Positions 29,493 through 40,742 are shown, counted from the first letter of the stretch. The stretch is 64,000 bases of DNA from Oxalicibacterium faecigallinarum (GCF_014635705.1 NZ_BMDI01000001.1:124001-188000), one strand, 5' to 3'. Notes: generated by a model not told the origin, from the sequence alone. Translations and numbers: made by a program.

Positions 29493-31814
29493 TTATTTGC
29501 GGCCGCTTTTAATGATCACGGCTTTGCCGCGCGCAGGTCGTTGGCTACCCGCTGTGCGCGCATTTTGGGTTGCTGGACGATTCGGGGTGCGTACGACGGC
29601 AGCACCCTGTCGTGGCTTGTTCTGCCCGAATTTTTTGGCAAGCTGATTCGGCCCCGGTGTCTCGCGGCGCAGATTGGCAGCCGCCGCAGACGGCGATAGA
29701 TCATGCCGTGGTACCAGATGATGCTCGCCACTGCCGATCAGATCGGCGCGGCCCATGCGCTGCAAGCCTTCACGCAGAATTGCCCAGTTCTCCGGATCGT
29801 GATAGCGCAGGAACGCCTTGTGCAGTTTGCGGATCTTGCCGATACGTGGCGTCTCGACCGTTTCCGAATTGGCGTCGATCTTGCGCAACGGATTCTTGCG
29901 TGTGTGATACATGGTGGTGGCCATCGCCATCGGTGTCGGCATGAAGGTCTGCACCTGATCCAGACGGAAATCGTTCTGCTTGAGCCACAGCGCCAGATTC
30001 AGCATGTCTTCATCGGTCGTACCCGGATGCGCAGCGATGAAATAGGGGATCAGGTACTGTTCCTTGCCCGCTTCCTTCGAATACTTTTCGAACAGTTCCT
30101 TGAACTTGTAATAGGCGCCCATGCCCGGTTTCATCATCTTGGACAGCGGGCCTTCTTCGGAATGTTCGGGTGCGATCTTCAGTAATCCGCCAACGTGGTG
30201 CGAGACCAGTTCCTTTACATATTCGGGCGAACGGACAGCAAGGTCGTAACGCAGACCGGAGCTGACCAGAATCTTTTTGATGCCGGGTATCGCACGTGCC
30301 TTGCGATACAACTGGATCAGCTTGCTGTGATCGGTATTCAGATTCGAGCAGATACCAGGGAACACGCACGACAGTCGCCGGCACGATTCTTCGATGCGCT
30401 TGTCGCGGCAGGCGAGACGATACATATTCGCAGTCGGGCCGCCCAGATCGGAAATTGTGCCGGTAAAGCCTTTGACCTTGTCGCGGATCAGTTCGATCTC
30501 GCGCAGGATGGAGGGCTCGGAGCGGCTCTGGATAATCCGGCCTTCATGCTCGGTAATCGAGCAGAAGGTACAGCCACCGAAGCAGCCACGCATGATGTTG
30601 ACCGAGAAGCGGATCATTTCCCAGGCAGGAATGCGCGCCTTGCCATACACCGGATGCGGCGCACGTGCATAGTTCATGTCGTACACGCCATCCATCTCAT
30701 CCATTGCCAGCGGCAATGGCGGCGGATTGATCCAGACGTCACGTTCGCCATGTGCCTGCACCAGCGCACGCGCATTGCCCGGGTTGGATTCCAGATGGAA
30801 CACACGCGAGGCATGCGCATACAAAACCGGATCATCCTTCACCTGATCGTAGGACGGCAGGCGTACCACGGTCTTGTTGCGGACCTCTTTCTCTGCTTCA
30901 CGGCGCTCTTCGCGCGACATGATTTTGATGACTTTGACGGGGGTTTCTGCTGGTTTGGATGGTTCTGTGGTTGCGCCGTCCAGGGCCGGATTCGATGTCG
31001 TATTGGATGAATCAGCGGATGTCTTGCAGCTCTCCGTGTTTTTCATCTTCATTTCATACGGATCGGGATGTGCATCGATCTTGCCCGGTGTATCCACGCG
31101 GGTGGAATTGGCTTCGGCCCATTCCGGCGTCGGGCGCCAGCCAGCAGGCACCATGAAGGCCGTGCCGCGCAAATCACGGATATTGCCGATTGGTTCGCCT
31201 GCAGCGAGTCGATGGGTCAGATCGACCAGTGCACGTTCGGCATTGCCAAAGATCAACAGGTCGGCCTTGGAGTCGGGCAGCACCGAGCGGCGTACCTTGT
31301 CTGACCAGTAATCGTAGTGCGCGATACGGCGCAGGCTGGCTTCGATACTGCCGATTACGACATTGATGCCCGGATAGGCTTCGCGCACACGTTGCGCATA
31401 TACGGTGACCGCGCGATCTGGTCGCTTGTTCGGTTCGCCATTCGGCGTGTAGGCGTCATCCGAGCGAATCTTGCGATCGGCCGTGTATCGGTTGATCATC
31501 GAATCCATATTGCCGGCGGTGATGCCGAAGTACAGATTGGGTTTGCCCAGTGCGCGGAAAGGTTCTGCCGAATGCCAGTCAGGTTGACTGATGATGCCGA
31601 CGCGGAAACCTTGCGCTTCCAACAGACGTCCAACCAGCGCCATGCCAAAACTCGGATGATCGATATAGGCGTCGCCCGTGACCAGAATCACATCGCAGCT
31701 GTCCCAGCCCAGCTTGTCCATTTCCGCCCGCGACATCGGCAGAAACGGTGCCGGTTTGACGGCACGCGCTTTTGAAACAGGGTAGGAGAAAAGATTCTTG
31801 GGTACGGCGCTCAT
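29493..31814 (-). CDS. YgiQ-family radical SAM protein
   Basis: About 773 residues. The N-terminal UPF0313 domain starts [34 protein letters not shown], as in E. coli YgiQ. The radical-SAM cluster motif C-F-G-G-C-T-F-C (CX3CX2C) is at about 407-414. The C-terminal region carries the family's [12 protein letters not shown] segment and a basic, low-complexity tail. Between about residues 258 and 320 there is a Ser/Thr/Pro- and charge-rich insertion that looks disordered. The biochemical function of YgiQ is not established. I use ATG 31814 ([12 protein letters not shown]); a GTG at 31841 is an alternative with a GGAAAA stretch upstream. Confidence 0.92.
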   Translation of the reverse strand: MSAVPKNLFSYPVSKARAVKPAPFLPMSRAEMDKLGWDSCDVILVTGDAYIDHPSFGMALVGRLLEAQGFRVGIISQPDWHSAEPFRALGKPNLYFGITAGNMDSMINRYTADRKIRSDDAYTPNGEPNKRPDRAVTVYAQRVREAYPGINVVIGSIEASLRRIAHYDYWSDKVRRSVLPDSKADLLIFGNAERALVDLTHRLAAGEPIGNIRDLRGTAFMVPAGWRPTPEWAEANSTRVDTPGKIDAHPDPYEMKMKNTESCKTSADSSNTTSNPALDGATTEPSKPAETPVKVIKIMSREERREAEKEVRNKTVVRLPSYDQVKDDPVLYAHASRVFHLESNPGNARALVQAHGERDVWINPPPLPLAMDEMDGVYDMNYARAPHPVYGKARIPAWEMIRFSVNIMRGCFGGCTFCSITEHEGRIIQSRSEPSILREIELIRDKVKGFTGTISDLGGPTANMYRLACRDKRIEESCRRLSCVFPGICSNLNTDHSKLIQLYRKARAIPGIKKILVSSGLRYDLAVRSPEYVKELVSHHVGGLLKIAPEHSEEGPLSKMMKPGMGAYYKFKELFEKYSKEAGKEQYLIPYFIAAHPGTTDEDMLNLALWLKQNDFRLDQVQTFMPTPMAMATTMYHTRKNPLRKIDANSETVETPRIGKIRKLHKAFLRYHDPENWAILREGLQRMGRADLIGSGEHHLVPRHDLSPSAAAANLRRETPGPNQLAKKFGQNKPRQGAAVVRTPNRPATQNARTAGSQRPARGKAVIIKSGRK

Positions 31815-32124
31815 GGTGACATTCTGCAAACTAGACAGCACGCTTTTCCAACAAAGAAAACGGGCTGACGGGAGAAGGCGACAGTATGACAGCTTTGCCC
31901 GCCGGGATTTGTCTTTCGATGTAAACGGCGCCGGAAAACCACGCTTTCACGATATGTTTCCAGTGCCAAATCGACACGCAGGTGTGATGAACACTCATTT
32001 TTTTTGAAAAGCAGCCGTTACAGAAACAAGAAAGCGGTAATCCGCAGCACGCGTCTGATCATATCGGGGCGTGGCCTGCGGCATTTTTAAATCCTGCGGC
32101 CGGGGGCCGCGCGCGAGGTATGGC
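31815..32124. other. Divergent intergenic region
   Basis: 310 bp between ygiQ and the DUF5610-like gene. It should contain both promoters. Only very short frames occur. No operator, hairpin with T-run or RNA gene is recognised. Confidence 0.45.
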
Positions 32125-32796
32125 ATGGGCATCACCATTTCCGGTTTTACAAGTACGCAATCGTCATCCACGATTCCTGCCGGCACAACGGCAACGGCTG
32201 GCAAGACAGTTGATCAGAAGACGTCGATTCAGGATGTATCTGCCGACAAGGTTTCGCTGGGTAACCAGAACAGTGACGAATCGCTGACCTATCTGAATCC
32301 GCGCAACAAAGGCAGCGGCGTGGCGGCGACGCAGCAGGATTTACAGGCCATGCTGGAAGAGTCTGATCGTCAGGCGCAGGAGATGATCAACCTGATTCTG
32401 TCCATGGTAAATCGTCAGGGCACCACACTGGAAAAAATCATCAGTGGTGAAGACGTGCTGCAGGCCGATCCGGAAACGATTGCGGCAGCGCAGGAAGCGG
32501 TCTCGGAAGAAGGCGAATGGGGCGTGACCAAGACTGCAGAACGTATTCTCAGTTTTGCCAAGAGTGTGATTGGCGATGATGAATCGAAGATCGACCAGAT
32601 TCGTGCTGCCGTGGAACAAGGCTTTAACGAAGCAACCAAGGCACTCGGCGGCAAATTGCCTGAGATCAGTGAAAAAACCTATGCAGCCGTGATGGCTGAA
32701 TTTGATCGCTGGAAAGCAGAAGGCTTGTCCGATGTGAAAGCAACGCAAGAACCTTCAAAACAAGCGTCAAAAGAAACAGAGACAGTCGCGTCCTGA
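32125..32796 (+). CDS. DUF5610-like hypothetical protein
   Basis: 223 residues from ATG 32125 (MGITISGF), with a GCGAGG-type ribosome site. The first 60 residues are Ser/Thr-rich and probably disordered. The C-terminal region (about 120-205) has helices with TKTAERILSFAKSVIGDDESKIDQ, RAAVEQGFNEATKALGG and LPEISEKTYAAVMAEFDRW, which resembles the DUF5610 pattern found in motile gamma- and beta-proteobacteria. That match is from memory and not verified. There is no signal peptide. It precedes a chemoreceptor gene by about 300 bp on the same strand; a functional link is possible but unproven. Confidence 0.72.
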   Translation: MGITISGFTSTQSSSTIPAGTTATAGKTVDQKTSIQDVSADKVSLGNQNSDESLTYLNPRNKGSGVAATQQDLQAMLEESDRQAQEMINLILSMVNRQGTTLEKIISGEDVLQADPETIAAAQEAVSEEGEWGVTKTAERILSFAKSVIGDDESKIDQIRAAVEQGFNEATKALGGKLPEISEKTYAAVMAEFDRWKAEGLSDVKATQEPSKQASKETETVAS

Positions 32797-33094
32797 TAAT
32801 TGTGTCTTGATCGATACGGACTTGTTAAAAAATGTTTCGTCAGAGGAGAACTTAAGCCGATATTGTTTGGCAGTTCTCCCATGAATACGGTATAAAGTTT
32901 CCTCCCGGAACACAATTGGACACATTTTCATGTGCCCATGCGGTAGACGGCGATGCACAGTACTCAACAATAATTTGCATCGCTGCGTTTCGGGTTGTCA
33001 CGACGCAGGTCGGCGGCGGGGAAGCTTTCAGGGAATCCCACTTCTGCTCATCGTCCTGCGGCAGCACACAAGCATTATTAATTCAGGAGACACG

Positions 33095-34807
33095 ATGCGC
33101 ATCGCGAACATGAAGATAGGCACCCGGCTTGGCTTGGGATTTGGTTTGATCCTGTTGCTGGTCATTGCCATGGGCATAACGGGCATTATGCGTCTCGAAA
33201 ATATCAATCAGGCTAGCCGCCAACTGGTTGATGAATCCTTGGCCAAACAAAAAACGGCGCAAACGTGGCTGATGGGGACCAGTGTCAATGCGACACGTGC
33301 ACTGGCTTTGGTGAAGGCTGGTGATGCCGATACGCAGGATTTCTTCCAGAAAGAAATGACGGCGCAAACCAAGGACATCGACGCTATCCAGAAAGGTCTC
33401 GAAGACAAGATCAGCACCGACAAGGAAAAAGCCCTGTTCGCCGATGTCGCGCAGCGCCGTACGGCCTATGTCGATATTCGCCGCGGCATTATCCAGTTGA
33501 AATCGGCCGGTTCACTGGCTGAAGCGAATGAACAGATTGCCTCGCGCATGATTCCGGCGCTGAATGCCTACGTGGACAGCGTCAAGGCTGTGCTGGCGCA
33601 CTACGACGAGGAAGTGGCGCAATCGGATGCATCGATTACCGACGATTACCAGTCCGGCCGCATGACGCTGATCATCGGTGCGGTCATCGCGACTTTGCTG
33701 GGCGCGCTGATTGCATGGCGTCTAACTGCCGGTATTACCGCGCCATTGCGTGAGGCAGTCAAAGTTGCCGAGTCGGTTGCAGAAGGTGACCTGACCGTTC
33801 GCAACAATCTGCCAGCATCGGAAGACGAGCCAGGCCAGTTGCTGGCGGCATTGGGTCGCATGCAGGACAACCTGATGAAGATCGTCAGCCAGATTCGTAT
33901 GGGTACGGACACGATTGCGACGGCGTCGAGCGAGATCGCCAGCGGCAATCTGGATCTGTCGTCGCGTACCGAAGAGCAAGCCAGCTCACTGGAAGAAACA
34001 GCTTCGTCGATGGAAGAGCTGACCTCGACCGTCAAGCAGAATGCAGACAACTCGCGCCAAGCCAATCAACTGGCAGTGGCCGCATCCAGCGTGGCAATCA
34101 AAGGCGGTACGGTGGTGTCGCAAGTGGTCGACACGATGGGCGAGATCAACACCTCGGCACGCAAGATTGTGGACATCATCGGCGTCATCGATGGCATCGC
34201 TTTCCAGACCAATATTCTGGCGTTAAACGCAGCAGTGGAAGCAGCACGTGCGGGAGAACAGGGGCGTGGTTTTGCCGTGGTGGCAACCGAAGTGCGCAAT
34301 CTTGCACAACGGTCTGCTGCAGCAGCGAAAGAAATCAAGGCACTCATCAGCGATTCCGTCGAGAAGGTCGATGCAGGCAGCAAACAGGTTGCCGAAGCCG
34401 GTACCACGATGGATGAGATCGTCGATGGCGTGAAGCGCGTGGCCGACATCATGGCTGAAATTACCGCTGCCAGCCAGGAGCAGAGCGACGGGATCGAACA
34501 GGTCAATCAGGCGATCACCCAGATGGATCAGGTTACCCAGCAGAATGCCGCATTGGTGGAAGAAGCGGCAGCGGCAGCAGAATCCTTGCAGGATCAGGCC
34601 AAAGGCCTGGCGCAAGCCGTCAGCGTGTTTCGTATCAATGGTAGTATGTCAGTCGCATTGGCAGAGCAGCCTGTGCGCCGTACGGTCCAGTCCACCGCAC
34701 AGCGTGCGCCGGTCGTTGCCAAAGCCGCGGCACCGGCAGCGATTGAACGCAAACCTGCGCCACCAGCCAAGCCAACACAGAACAACGATGACTGGGAAGA
34801 GTTCTGA
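33095..34807 (+). CDS. Methyl-accepting chemotaxis protein with C-terminal CheR-docking pentapeptide
   Basis: 570 residues from ATG 33095, with AGGAGA just upstream; in-frame residues before it are unlike an MCP. One helix at about 9-29, a four-helix-bundle periplasmic sensor (about 30-185), a second helix (about 188-208) and HAMP (about 208-262) precede the signalling domain. The conserved hairpin tip is about 370-410 ([30 protein letters not shown]). Candidate methylation sites lie in the [17 protein letters not shown] segment. The protein ends DWEEF, matching the xWxxF tether that recruits CheR and CheB. It resembles Tsr/Tar-type receptors. The ligand is unknown. A strong terminator follows. 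Confidence 0.95.
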   Translation: MRIANMKIGTRLGLGFGLILLLVIAMGITGIMRLENINQASRQLVDESLAKQKTAQTWLMGTSVNATRALALVKAGDADTQDFFQKEMTAQTKDIDAIQKGLEDKISTDKEKALFADVAQRRTAYVDIRRGIIQLKSAGSLAEANEQIASRMIPALNAYVDSVKAVLAHYDEEVAQSDASITDDYQSGRMTLIIGAVIATLLGALIAWRLTAGITAPLREAVKVAESVAEGDLTVRNNLPASEDEPGQLLAALGRMQDNLMKIVSQIRMGTDTIATASSEIASGNLDLSSRTEEQASSLEETASSMEELTSTVKQNADNSRQANQLAVAASSVAIKGGTVVSQVVDTMGEINTSARKIVDIIGVIDGIAFQTNILALNAAVEAARAGEQGRGFAVVATEVRNLAQRSAAAAKEIKALISDSVEKVDAGSKQVAEAGTTMDEIVDGVKRVADIMAEITAASQEQSDGIEQVNQAITQMDQVTQQNAALVEEAAAAAESLQDQAKGLAQAVSVFRINGSMSVALAEQPVRRTVQSTAQRAPVVAKAAAPAAIERKPAPPAKPTQNNDDWEEF

Positions 34808-34841
34808 TCGTAATGAGTCAAGGCGGCAATGCCGTCTGCAT

Positions 34842-34883
34842 AAACAAAAAGGGATTCTGTAAAACAGAATCCCTTTTTGTTTA
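34842..34883. terminator. Bidirectional terminator between the chemoreceptor and fghA
   Basis: A 17-bp perfect stem (ACAAAAAGGGATTCTGT and its complement) with a 3-nt loop. A and T runs on both sides let it serve the convergent genes on both strands. Confidence 0.9.
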
Positions 34884-34898
34884 TGACGACTGATTAAC

Positions 34899-35741
34899 TT
34901 ACTTGTTCAGCAGTTTGCTATGGAAGGCGATGTGATCTTCCATGAACGTGGAGATGAAGTAGTAGTTGTGATCGTATCCAGCATGTCGGCGTAGCGTCAG
35001 TGGTTGTTCTGCTGCCCAGCAGGCCATTTCAAAATGATGCGGTAGCAGTTCGGTTTCCAGAAACTGATCGTCCAGACCCTGATCGATCAGAATGCCGTCC
35101 GGGAAGGGGGTCTTGCGTTCACGCATCAGTGCGCTGGCATCATGCTGCGCCCATTGCGACTGATCGCTGCCCAGATAATTCGAGAATGCCTTCTGTCCCC
35201 ATGGGCAATGCGATGGTGCGGCGATGGGTGCGAAGGCCGAGACCGACTTGAAAATCTCGGGATGCCGCAACGCCAGTGTCAGTGCGCCGTGACCACCCAT
35301 CGAATGACCGAACACGCCGATACGATCGGGCAAGGCAGGGAATTCGTTGATGATCAGCGAGCGTAATTCCTGCACGACAAACGATTCCATACGGAAGTGT
35401 GTCGCCCAGGGTTGTTGCGTTGCATCGAGGTAGAAGCCGGCACCGTGGCCGAAATCCCAGCTGTCAGCTGCACCTTTGATACCGGTACGGCGCGGGCTGG
35501 TATCGCAGGAAACCAGCATGATGCCGTGCTCGGCAGCGTAGCGCTGTGCGCCGCCCTTGATCATGAAGGTTTCTTCGGTGCAGGTCAGACCGGCCAGGTA
35601 AAACAGAACCGGTACCTTCTTGTTCCTTGCTTGTGGTGGCTGATAGACCGAGAACGTCATCGGCAAGCCGGTTGACGTTGATTCGATCTTGTAAAAGCCT
35701 TGCAGACCATTGAAGCACTTGTGCTGACTGATGATTTCCAC
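34899..35741 (-). CDS. fghA: S-formylglutathione hydrolase
   Basis: A 280-residue esterase-D-type serine hydrolase that splits S-formylglutathione into formate and glutathione, the second step of glutathione-dependent formaldehyde removal. The nucleophile is S147 in GHSMGG (145-150). An early GLTCTEETFM segment (51-60) and the D and H of the triad further on fit the family (280 is the usual length). It lies 56 bp downstream of adhC on the same strand, so the two form a detoxification operon. The ATG start yields the expected N terminus MEIISQHKCFNG. Terminator shared with the chemoreceptor gene. Confidence 0.96.
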   Translation of the reverse strand: MEIISQHKCFNGLQGFYKIESTSTGLPMTFSVYQPPQARNKKVPVLFYLAGLTCTEETFMIKGGAQRYAAEHGIMLVSCDTSPRRTGIKGAADSWDFGHGAGFYLDATQQPWATHFRMESFVVQELRSLIINEFPALPDRIGVFGHSMGGHGALTLALRHPEIFKSVSAFAPIAAPSHCPWGQKAFSNYLGSDQSQWAQHDASALMRERKTPFPDGILIDQGLDDQFLETELLPHHFEMACWAAEQPLTLRRHAGYDHNYYFISTFMEDHIAFHSKLLNK

Positions 35742-35797
35742 TTCTTCCTCGACTTCCAGACTTGAGAATGGTGACGCGATAAAACTTGACCGGCAAA

Positions 35798-36904
35798 TTA
35801 ATACAGGACGACGGAGCGGATCGACTCGCCGCTCTTCATCAAATCAAAACCTTCGTTGATGCGATCAAGTGGCAGCGTGTGCGTGATCAGATCATCAATG
35901 TTGAGCTTGCCGTCCATGTACCAGTCAACAATCTTCGGTACGTCGGTACGGCCGCGTGCACCGCCGAAGGCCGAGCCTTTCCATTCGCGGCCGGTCACCA
36001 GCTGGAACGGACGCGTGCTGATTTCTGCACCGGCTTCTGCCACGCCGATGACGATCGATTTGCCCCAGCCCTTGTGGCAGCATTCGAGCGCCTGGCGCAT
36101 GACCTTGGTATTGCCGATGCATTCAAAACTGTAATCGGCACCACCGTCGGTCAGCTGGACGATGGCATCGACCACGTTTTCGACATCGTTCGGGTTGATG
36201 AAGTGCGTCATGCCGAACTTGCGAGCCATGGCTTCGCGGCCTGGATTGATGTCGACCCCGATGATCTTGTCGGCCCCGACCATCTTGGCGGCCTGAATCA
36301 CGTTCAGGCCGATACCACCGAGGCCGAACACGACGACGTTGGCGCCTGCTTCAACTTTTGCGGTGAACAGGACCGCGCCGACGCCCGTGGTGACACCGCA
36401 ACCGATATAGCAAACCTTGTCAAACGGCGCATCTTCACGAATCTTGGCCAGTGCGATTTCAGGCACCACAATGTAGTTCGAGAAGGTCGACGTACCCATG
36501 TAATGGAAAATCGGTTTGCCATCGAGCGAGAAGCGGCTGGTTGCATCCGGCATCAGGCCGCGGCCTTGCGTGGAGCGAATCTTCTGGCACAGATTGGTCT
36601 TCTGCGAGAGGCAGAATTTGCACTCGCGGCATTCCGGCGTGTAGAGCGGAATGACGTGATCGTTCTTCTTCAGGCTTTTGACACCAGGGCCGACATCCAC
36701 CACGACGCCTGCGCCTTCATGGCCCAGAATCGCAGGGAAGATGCCTTCCGGATCGGCGCCTGACAGCGTGTAGTAATCGGTGTGGCAAATGCCGGTTGCC
36801 TTGATTTCCACCAGCACTTCGCCTTCGCGCGGGCCTCCGAGTTCGACTTCTTCGATGGTCAGTGGTTGTCCTGCTTTCCAGGCGACGGCGGCTTTGGTCT
36901 TCAT
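35798..36904 (-). CDS. adhC: S-(hydroxymethyl)glutathione dehydrogenase (class III alcohol dehydrogenase)
   Basis: A 368-residue zinc enzyme that oxidises S-hydroxymethylglutathione to S-formylglutathione with NAD+. Catalytic zinc ligands are C40, H62 and C169. The structural zinc is held by C92, C95, C98 and C106. The NAD-binding motif is GLGGIGL (194-200). ATG 36904, with AAGG upstream, gives the normal N terminus [12 protein letters not shown]; longer in-frame starts add residues alien to the family. It is first in the operon with fghA. Unlike E. coli, no FrmR-type repressor gene is adjacent, so the control is unknown. Also named frmA or flhA-type in other species. Confidence 0.96.
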   Translation of the reverse strand: MKTKAAVAWKAGQPLTIEEVELGGPREGEVLVEIKATGICHTDYYTLSGADPEGIFPAILGHEGAGVVVDVGPGVKSLKKNDHVIPLYTPECRECKFCLSQKTNLCQKIRSTQGRGLMPDATSRFSLDGKPIFHYMGTSTFSNYIVVPEIALAKIREDAPFDKVCYIGCGVTTGVGAVLFTAKVEAGANVVVFGLGGIGLNVIQAAKMVGADKIIGVDINPGREAMARKFGMTHFINPNDVENVVDAIVQLTDGGADYSFECIGNTKVMRQALECCHKGWGKSIVIGVAEAGAEISTRPFQLVTGREWKGSAFGGARGRTDVPKIVDWYMDGKLNIDDLITHTLPLDRINEGFDLMKSGESIRSVVLY

Positions 36905-36974
36905 GGCGGTCCTTGGGTGAATATGATGAAGGCGAAATGATACGTGATGCGTGCGGATGTTGCTTTCCGCAACG

Positions 36975-37004
36975 AGAGATGCCTGCCGCATGATGACGGC
37001 AGGC
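36975..37004 (-). terminator. Probable terminator after minE
   Basis: An 8-bp perfect stem (GCCTGCCG / CGGCAGGC) with an 8-nt loop starts nine bases beyond the minE stop. The following minus-strand sequence is only moderately T-rich. Confidence 0.55.
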
Positions 37005-37012
37005 AGAAGGTC

Positions 37013-37288
37013 TTACTTGGCTGCTTCCGACTCGACCTCGGCTTCCGGCAGTACGACGTTGACGTCCAATACTTCCAGCGTACCCTGACTGTTGAGCGAA
37101 ATCTTAATGTCTTCCGGATTGACCTTGACGTACTTCGAGATCACGGCAATCAATTCCTGATGCAGCGCAGGCAAAAAGTCAGGACCGGCACGGCCATTGC
37201 GCTCGCGCGCGATGATGATCTGCAGCCGCTCCTTGGCCGCCGATGCGGTTTTCGGTTTGGAATTGAACAGGAAGGAGAGCAGTGACAT
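37013..37288 (-). CDS. minE: Cell-division topological specificity factor MinE
   Basis: 91 residues. The N-terminal amphipathic membrane helix and anti-MinCD region ([29 protein letters not shown]) match MinE; the [11 protein letters not shown]-like element is the part that contacts MinD. The C-terminal dimerisation domain follows ([22 protein letters not shown]). MinE stimulates MinD ATPase and drives pole-to-pole oscillation so the division ring forms at mid-cell. It starts two bases after the minD stop, so it is translationally coupled. A GAGGTAAGTA-type ribosome site lies inside the end of minD. Confidence 0.97.
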   Translation of the reverse strand: MSLLSFLFNSKPKTASAAKERLQIIIARERNGRAGPDFLPALHQELIAVISKYVKVNPEDIKISLNSQGTLEVLDVNVVLPEAEVESEAAK

Positions 37289-37290
37289 GG

Positions 37291-38106
37291 TTACTTACCT
37301 CCAAACAAACGTGCCAGCAGGCCAGGCTTTTCGTAGTCGGTAAAGCGCAACGGCAATTCTTCACCAAGGAAGCGCGAGACGACATCCTTATAGGCTTCCG
37401 ACACTTCGCTGCCCTCGATATGGATGGCAGGATTGCCGGCGTTGGACGCGTGCAGCACCGATTCCGATTCCGGGATGATGCCGATCAGCGGAATACGCAG
37501 AATTTCCTGCACGTCGGTGTACGACAGCATTTCACCCGCTTCGACACGTTTTGGCACGTAGCGGGTAATCAGCAAATGCTCCTTGACCGGCTCTTGGCCA
37601 TTGAGCGCACGGCGCGATTTTGCCTGGATGATGCCGAGAATACGGTCGGAGTCACGTACCGAAGAGACTTCCGGATTGGTAACGATGATCGCTTCATCCG
37701 CAAAGGTCAGCGCCATGACGGCACCGTGTTCGATACCGGCTGGCGAATCGCAGATGATGTATTCGAAATCCATCGCCTTCAGATCGTTGAGCACACGCTC
37801 GACGCCTTCTTCCGACAGCGCATCCTTGTCGCGCGTTTGCGAAGCAGGCAGAACGAACAGGTTGTCGCAATGCTTGTCCTTGATCAGAGCCTGATTCAGC
37901 GTCGCTTCCTGATTGACGACATTGATCAGATCGTAGACCACCCGGCGTTCGCAACCCATGATCAGGTCGAGATTACGCAGGCCGACGTCAAAGTCGATCA
38001 CGACCGTTTTGTGGCCGCGCATGGCGAGGCCGGAGGAGAAGCTCGCGCTGGAAGTGGTTTTGCCGACGCCACCTTTACCCGACGTCACGACGATGATTTT
38101 TGCCAA
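37291..38106 (-). CDS. minD: Septum-site determining ATPase MinD
   Basis: A 271-residue deviant-Walker ATPase that binds membrane when ATP-bound and recruits MinC. The Walker A motif is [10 protein letters not shown] (9-18) with signature Lys11 and Lys16. Switch segments [12 protein letters not shown] and [10 protein letters not shown] are present. The C-terminal amphipathic targeting helix ends [10 protein letters not shown]. Length equals E. coli MinD (270) closely. It lies 43 bp after minC and immediately before minE, forming the standard minCDE operon. Confidence 0.98.
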   Translation of the reverse strand: MAKIIVVTSGKGGVGKTTSSASFSSGLAMRGHKTVVIDFDVGLRNLDLIMGCERRVVYDLINVVNQEATLNQALIKDKHCDNLFVLPASQTRDKDALSEEGVERVLNDLKAMDFEYIICDSPAGIEHGAVMALTFADEAIIVTNPEVSSVRDSDRILGIIQAKSRRALNGQEPVKEHLLITRYVPKRVEAGEMLSYTDVQEILRIPLIGIIPESESVLHASNAGNPAIHIEGSEVSEAYKDVVSRFLGEELPLRFTDYEKPGLLARLFGGK

Positions 38107-38149
38107 AGTAAGCCCCTTTTTTAGAGATTAATCTGCGAGAGATTGATTG

Positions 38150-38968
38150 TTATGCTGCTGCCTTGATCGGCAGCATGTCGATACGATCGCCAACCAGACG
38201 CACCTGCATGGTTTTGCGGGCCTGATCGGCTGGTAAGCCATTTTCAAATGTGCGATACATGCCGGCGATCGAAACCAGTTCGGCTTCCATGCTCAGCGTA
38301 AAAATACGTGCTTCGGTATTGCCGCTTGCACCAGCCAGTGCACGACCGCGCAAGGGCGCATAGACGTGAATGCTGCCGTCGGCGATGACTTCGGCGCCGT
38401 TATTGACGGCGGCCGTGATCACCAGATCGGCACCGCGCGCATACACGCGCTGACCGGCACGAACCGGCGTGTCGATGATCATCGTATTGGCAGCAAACTG
38501 TGCAGGAGCCGCTTGCGGGGCCGCAGCAACCGGCGTGGCCTCGACCGCAGCAACTTCAACAGCGGCGGCAGGCGACAAATCGATTTCTGCCTGATGCGGC
38601 GTGGCTTGAAGCTGCGCATCAGTCGCGTCAACTTCTTCTGTGCGTGGTTTGACGCTGCCATCGATGCTCAGACCGTGCGCGGCAATCTCGCTCACCATAT
38701 CCGGCGTCGCGTTGCGTACGGCAACGGCGTTGAGTCGATAGGATTTGAGCAGGGCAGCGATACCCGCCCAGTCGATAGTCGTGCCGCTTTCCAGCGAGCC
38801 GACATCAATGACGGCAAATTCATCATCGAAGAAATCGGCATTGCCGCCCGTCATTTCCTGCATCGCCTTGTCGAGCACGGTCAGATTGGCGTCGTGCAGA
38901 ATCGCGGAGACGGCCACAACGGTGGAAATTTTGATTTCGATCGGCTTACGGGTTGGACTTTTGGACAT
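38150..38968 (-). CDS. minC: Septum-site determining protein MinC
   Basis: 272 residues; inhibits FtsZ polymerisation away from mid-cell. The N-terminal FtsZ-interacting domain (about 8-110) begins [22 protein letters not shown]. An Ala/Pro-rich linker of about 60 residues (about 112-165) is longer than in E. coli MinC (231 residues). The C-terminal beta-helix domain binds MinD and the septum (about 168-272; [40 protein letters not shown], with the family RGRALAGA segment). ATG 38968 is chosen because the sequence further upstream is not MinC-like; no strong ribosome site is seen. First gene of minCDE. Confidence 0.95.
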   Translation of the reverse strand: MSKSPTRKPIEIKISTVVAVSAILHDANLTVLDKAMQEMTGGNADFFDDEFAVIDVGSLESGTTIDWAGIAALLKSYRLNAVAVRNATPDMVSEIAAHGLSIDGSVKPRTEEVDATDAQLQATPHQAEIDLSPAAAVEVAAVEATPVAAAPQAAPAQFAANTMIIDTPVRAGQRVYARGADLVITAAVNNGAEVIADGSIHVYAPLRGRALAGASGNTEARIFTLSMEAELVSIAGMYRTFENGLPADQARKTMQVRLVGDRIDMLPIKAAA

Positions 38969-39214
38969 GGAGCGTTGGACGATGCAAAGAGCGATTAGGT
39001 TTCCGGCTGGTAATGCGATTTTTGTTTCACAGAACGGCCTGCAAAAAACAGCCGGCAAATAACAGGCGGTATTATAACCCTTGCAACGCCTGATTCGGCC
39101 TCGGCGCAATGGGAAGATGCGGGTATTTTCGGCAGGCAAGCCGCGCTGGTATTGGGCTGCTTGTGACAAGAAGGAGCGCGTGTAGAATAGCCCCCTTTTT
39201 TGCCGGAGCAAGTC

Positions 39215-40123
39215 ATGTGGTTCAAGAATCTTCAGGTCTATCGTCTTCCCGCCCCATGGCAGATTACCGCTGAGAAGCTGGAAGCCGATCTGGCACCGCA
39301 TGCCTTCCAGCCATGTTCCAGTCTTGAGATGCAAAGCCAGGGCTGGATTTCCCCACGTGAAAATGGCCAGTTGGTCTACTCCATCAACAAGCAGATGCTG
39401 CTGTTGCTGGGCACCGAGAAAAAACTGCTGCCGACCACGGTCATCAATCAGGTGACCAAGATCAAGGCGGCGGAAATCGAAGAGCAGCAGGGCTTCAAGC
39501 CGGGCCGTAAACAGATGAAGGAGCTCAAGGAGCAGGTTACCGACGATCTGTTGCCACGTGCATTCAGCGTCTGGCGCTCGACCTGGGTCTGGATCGATCC
39601 GGTCAATGGCTGGCTGGTGGTCGATGCCGGCAGTCAGGCCAAAGCGGATGAAGTGCTGAAACTGCTCTTCAAATCGATTGACAAGCTACCGCTGGAAACG
39701 CTGCACGTCGCGCAGTCGCCGGTTGCCGCCATGACTGACTGGCTGGTCGCGGATGAAGCGCCGGGGGGCTTTACCGTTGATCAGGATACCGAGTTGCGTT
39801 CCAATACCGAAGGCAAGGCAACGGTACGTTATGTGCGTCATACGCTCGACCCGGATGACGTGCGTCGTCACATCACGGCAGGCAAGCAATGTACGCGTCT
39901 GGCGATGACCTGGGCTGATCGCATTTCCTTTGTGCTGACCGAGAACCTGACCATCAAGCGTATCGCGCCGCTGGATGTGATCAAGGAAAACAGCGATTCG
40001 ACCGCGCAGAACGACGACGAGCGTTTTGATTCCGACATCATGCTGATGACGGGGGAGTTGAGCAAGCTGCTGGCTGATCTGATGCAGGCGCTGGGCGGTG
40101 AGGTCAAACAGCCGGGTTTGTAA
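39215..40123 (+). CDS. rdgC: Recombination-associated protein RdgC
   Basis: 302 residues from ATG 39215 with a GGAG ribosome site; it starts [11 protein letters not shown], the standard RdgC N terminus. RdgC forms a ring dimer around DNA and limits RecA function. Conserved segments [39 protein letters not shown] and [25 protein letters not shown] are present across the whole length. E. coli RdgC is 303 residues. It is divergent from minC across 246 bp and followed by a DUF2721 gene. Confidence 0.97.
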   Translation: MWFKNLQVYRLPAPWQITAEKLEADLAPHAFQPCSSLEMQSQGWISPRENGQLVYSINKQMLLLLGTEKKLLPTTVINQVTKIKAAEIEEQQGFKPGRKQMKELKEQVTDDLLPRAFSVWRSTWVWIDPVNGWLVVDAGSQAKADEVLKLLFKSIDKLPLETLHVAQSPVAAMTDWLVADEAPGGFTVDQDTELRSNTEGKATVRYVRHTLDPDDVRRHITAGKQCTRLAMTWADRISFVLTENLTIKRIAPLDVIKENSDSTAQNDDERFDSDIMLMTGELSKLLADLMQALGGEVKQPGL

Positions 40124-40222
40124 GAATCCAGACAAGTTTGTGCGGTATAAGGTAGGTGCAAAATGCCGGCGAGTGCGCTACGCTGGCATGCGTCATCCGC
40201 CTATCTTCTTTCTCGAAACAGC

Positions 40223-40684
40223 ATGGAAATTCAAGTCTCCGATATCGGACACATCATTCAACTGTCGGTTGCGCCGGTCTTTCTTTTGACCGGTGTGGGC
40301 ACGACATTGACCGTGCTGACCAACCGTCTGGGTCGTATCACCGATCGCTCGCGTGTGCTGGAAGAGCGTCTGCGTACCACGACGGACGAAGCAGTGCGCG
40401 ACGAGTTGCAGTCGGAACTCAACTCGCTCTATCCACGCGCGCACATGATCAACCGCGCCATTATTTTCAGCACCGCGTGTGCGTTGATGGTGGCAACCGT
40501 GATTGCTTCGTTGTTTCTTGGTGATGCATTGAACGTTGATTTGTCCAAATTCATCGCAATCGCATTCATCACGGCGATGTTTTCACTGGTGCTGGGATTC
40601 ATCTTTCTGCTTAAAGAGATTCTTGTTGCAACGGGTACGCTCTATCGCAGCAAGATCGTGCCGATCGAGCGGATAGAACGCTGA
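40223..40684 (+). CDS. DUF2721-family membrane protein
   Basis: 153 residues from ATG 40223; longer in-frame starts give a non-conserved N terminus. It begins with a hydrophobic helix in SDIGHIIQLSVAPVFLLTGVGTTLTVLTNRLGRI, followed by a charged helix (DRSRVLEERLRTTTDEAVRDELQ) and two more membrane helices (about 78-98 and 110-133). That is the DUF2721 pattern. Function unknown. It is about 100 bp downstream of rdgC on the same strand and ends at a terminator, so it may share a transcript with rdgC. Confidence 0.87.
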   Translation: MEIQVSDIGHIIQLSVAPVFLLTGVGTTLTVLTNRLGRITDRSRVLEERLRTTTDEAVRDELQSELNSLYPRAHMINRAIIFSTACALMVATVIASLFLGDALNVDLSKFIAIAFITAMFSLVLGFIFLLKEILVATGTLYRSKIVPIERIER

Positions 40685-40685
40685 T

Positions 40686-40716
40686 AAAAGGGATGCCGCG
40701 GCATCCCTTTTTATTT
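40686..40716 (+). terminator. Terminator after the DUF2721 gene
   Basis: A stem AAAAGGGATGCC / GGCATCCCTTTT with a minimal GC-rich loop and a T-rich tail, immediately after the stop codon. It may also act for soxR on the opposite strand (soxR ends at 40743). Confidence 0.85.
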
Positions 40717-40742
40717 TGGTGACGCTTGGTAGAACCTCTTCA

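Noticed and set aside
35786-36763. Long frame opposite adhC
   Set aside because: Pure complement of a highly conserved enzyme gene; no ribosome site or domain.
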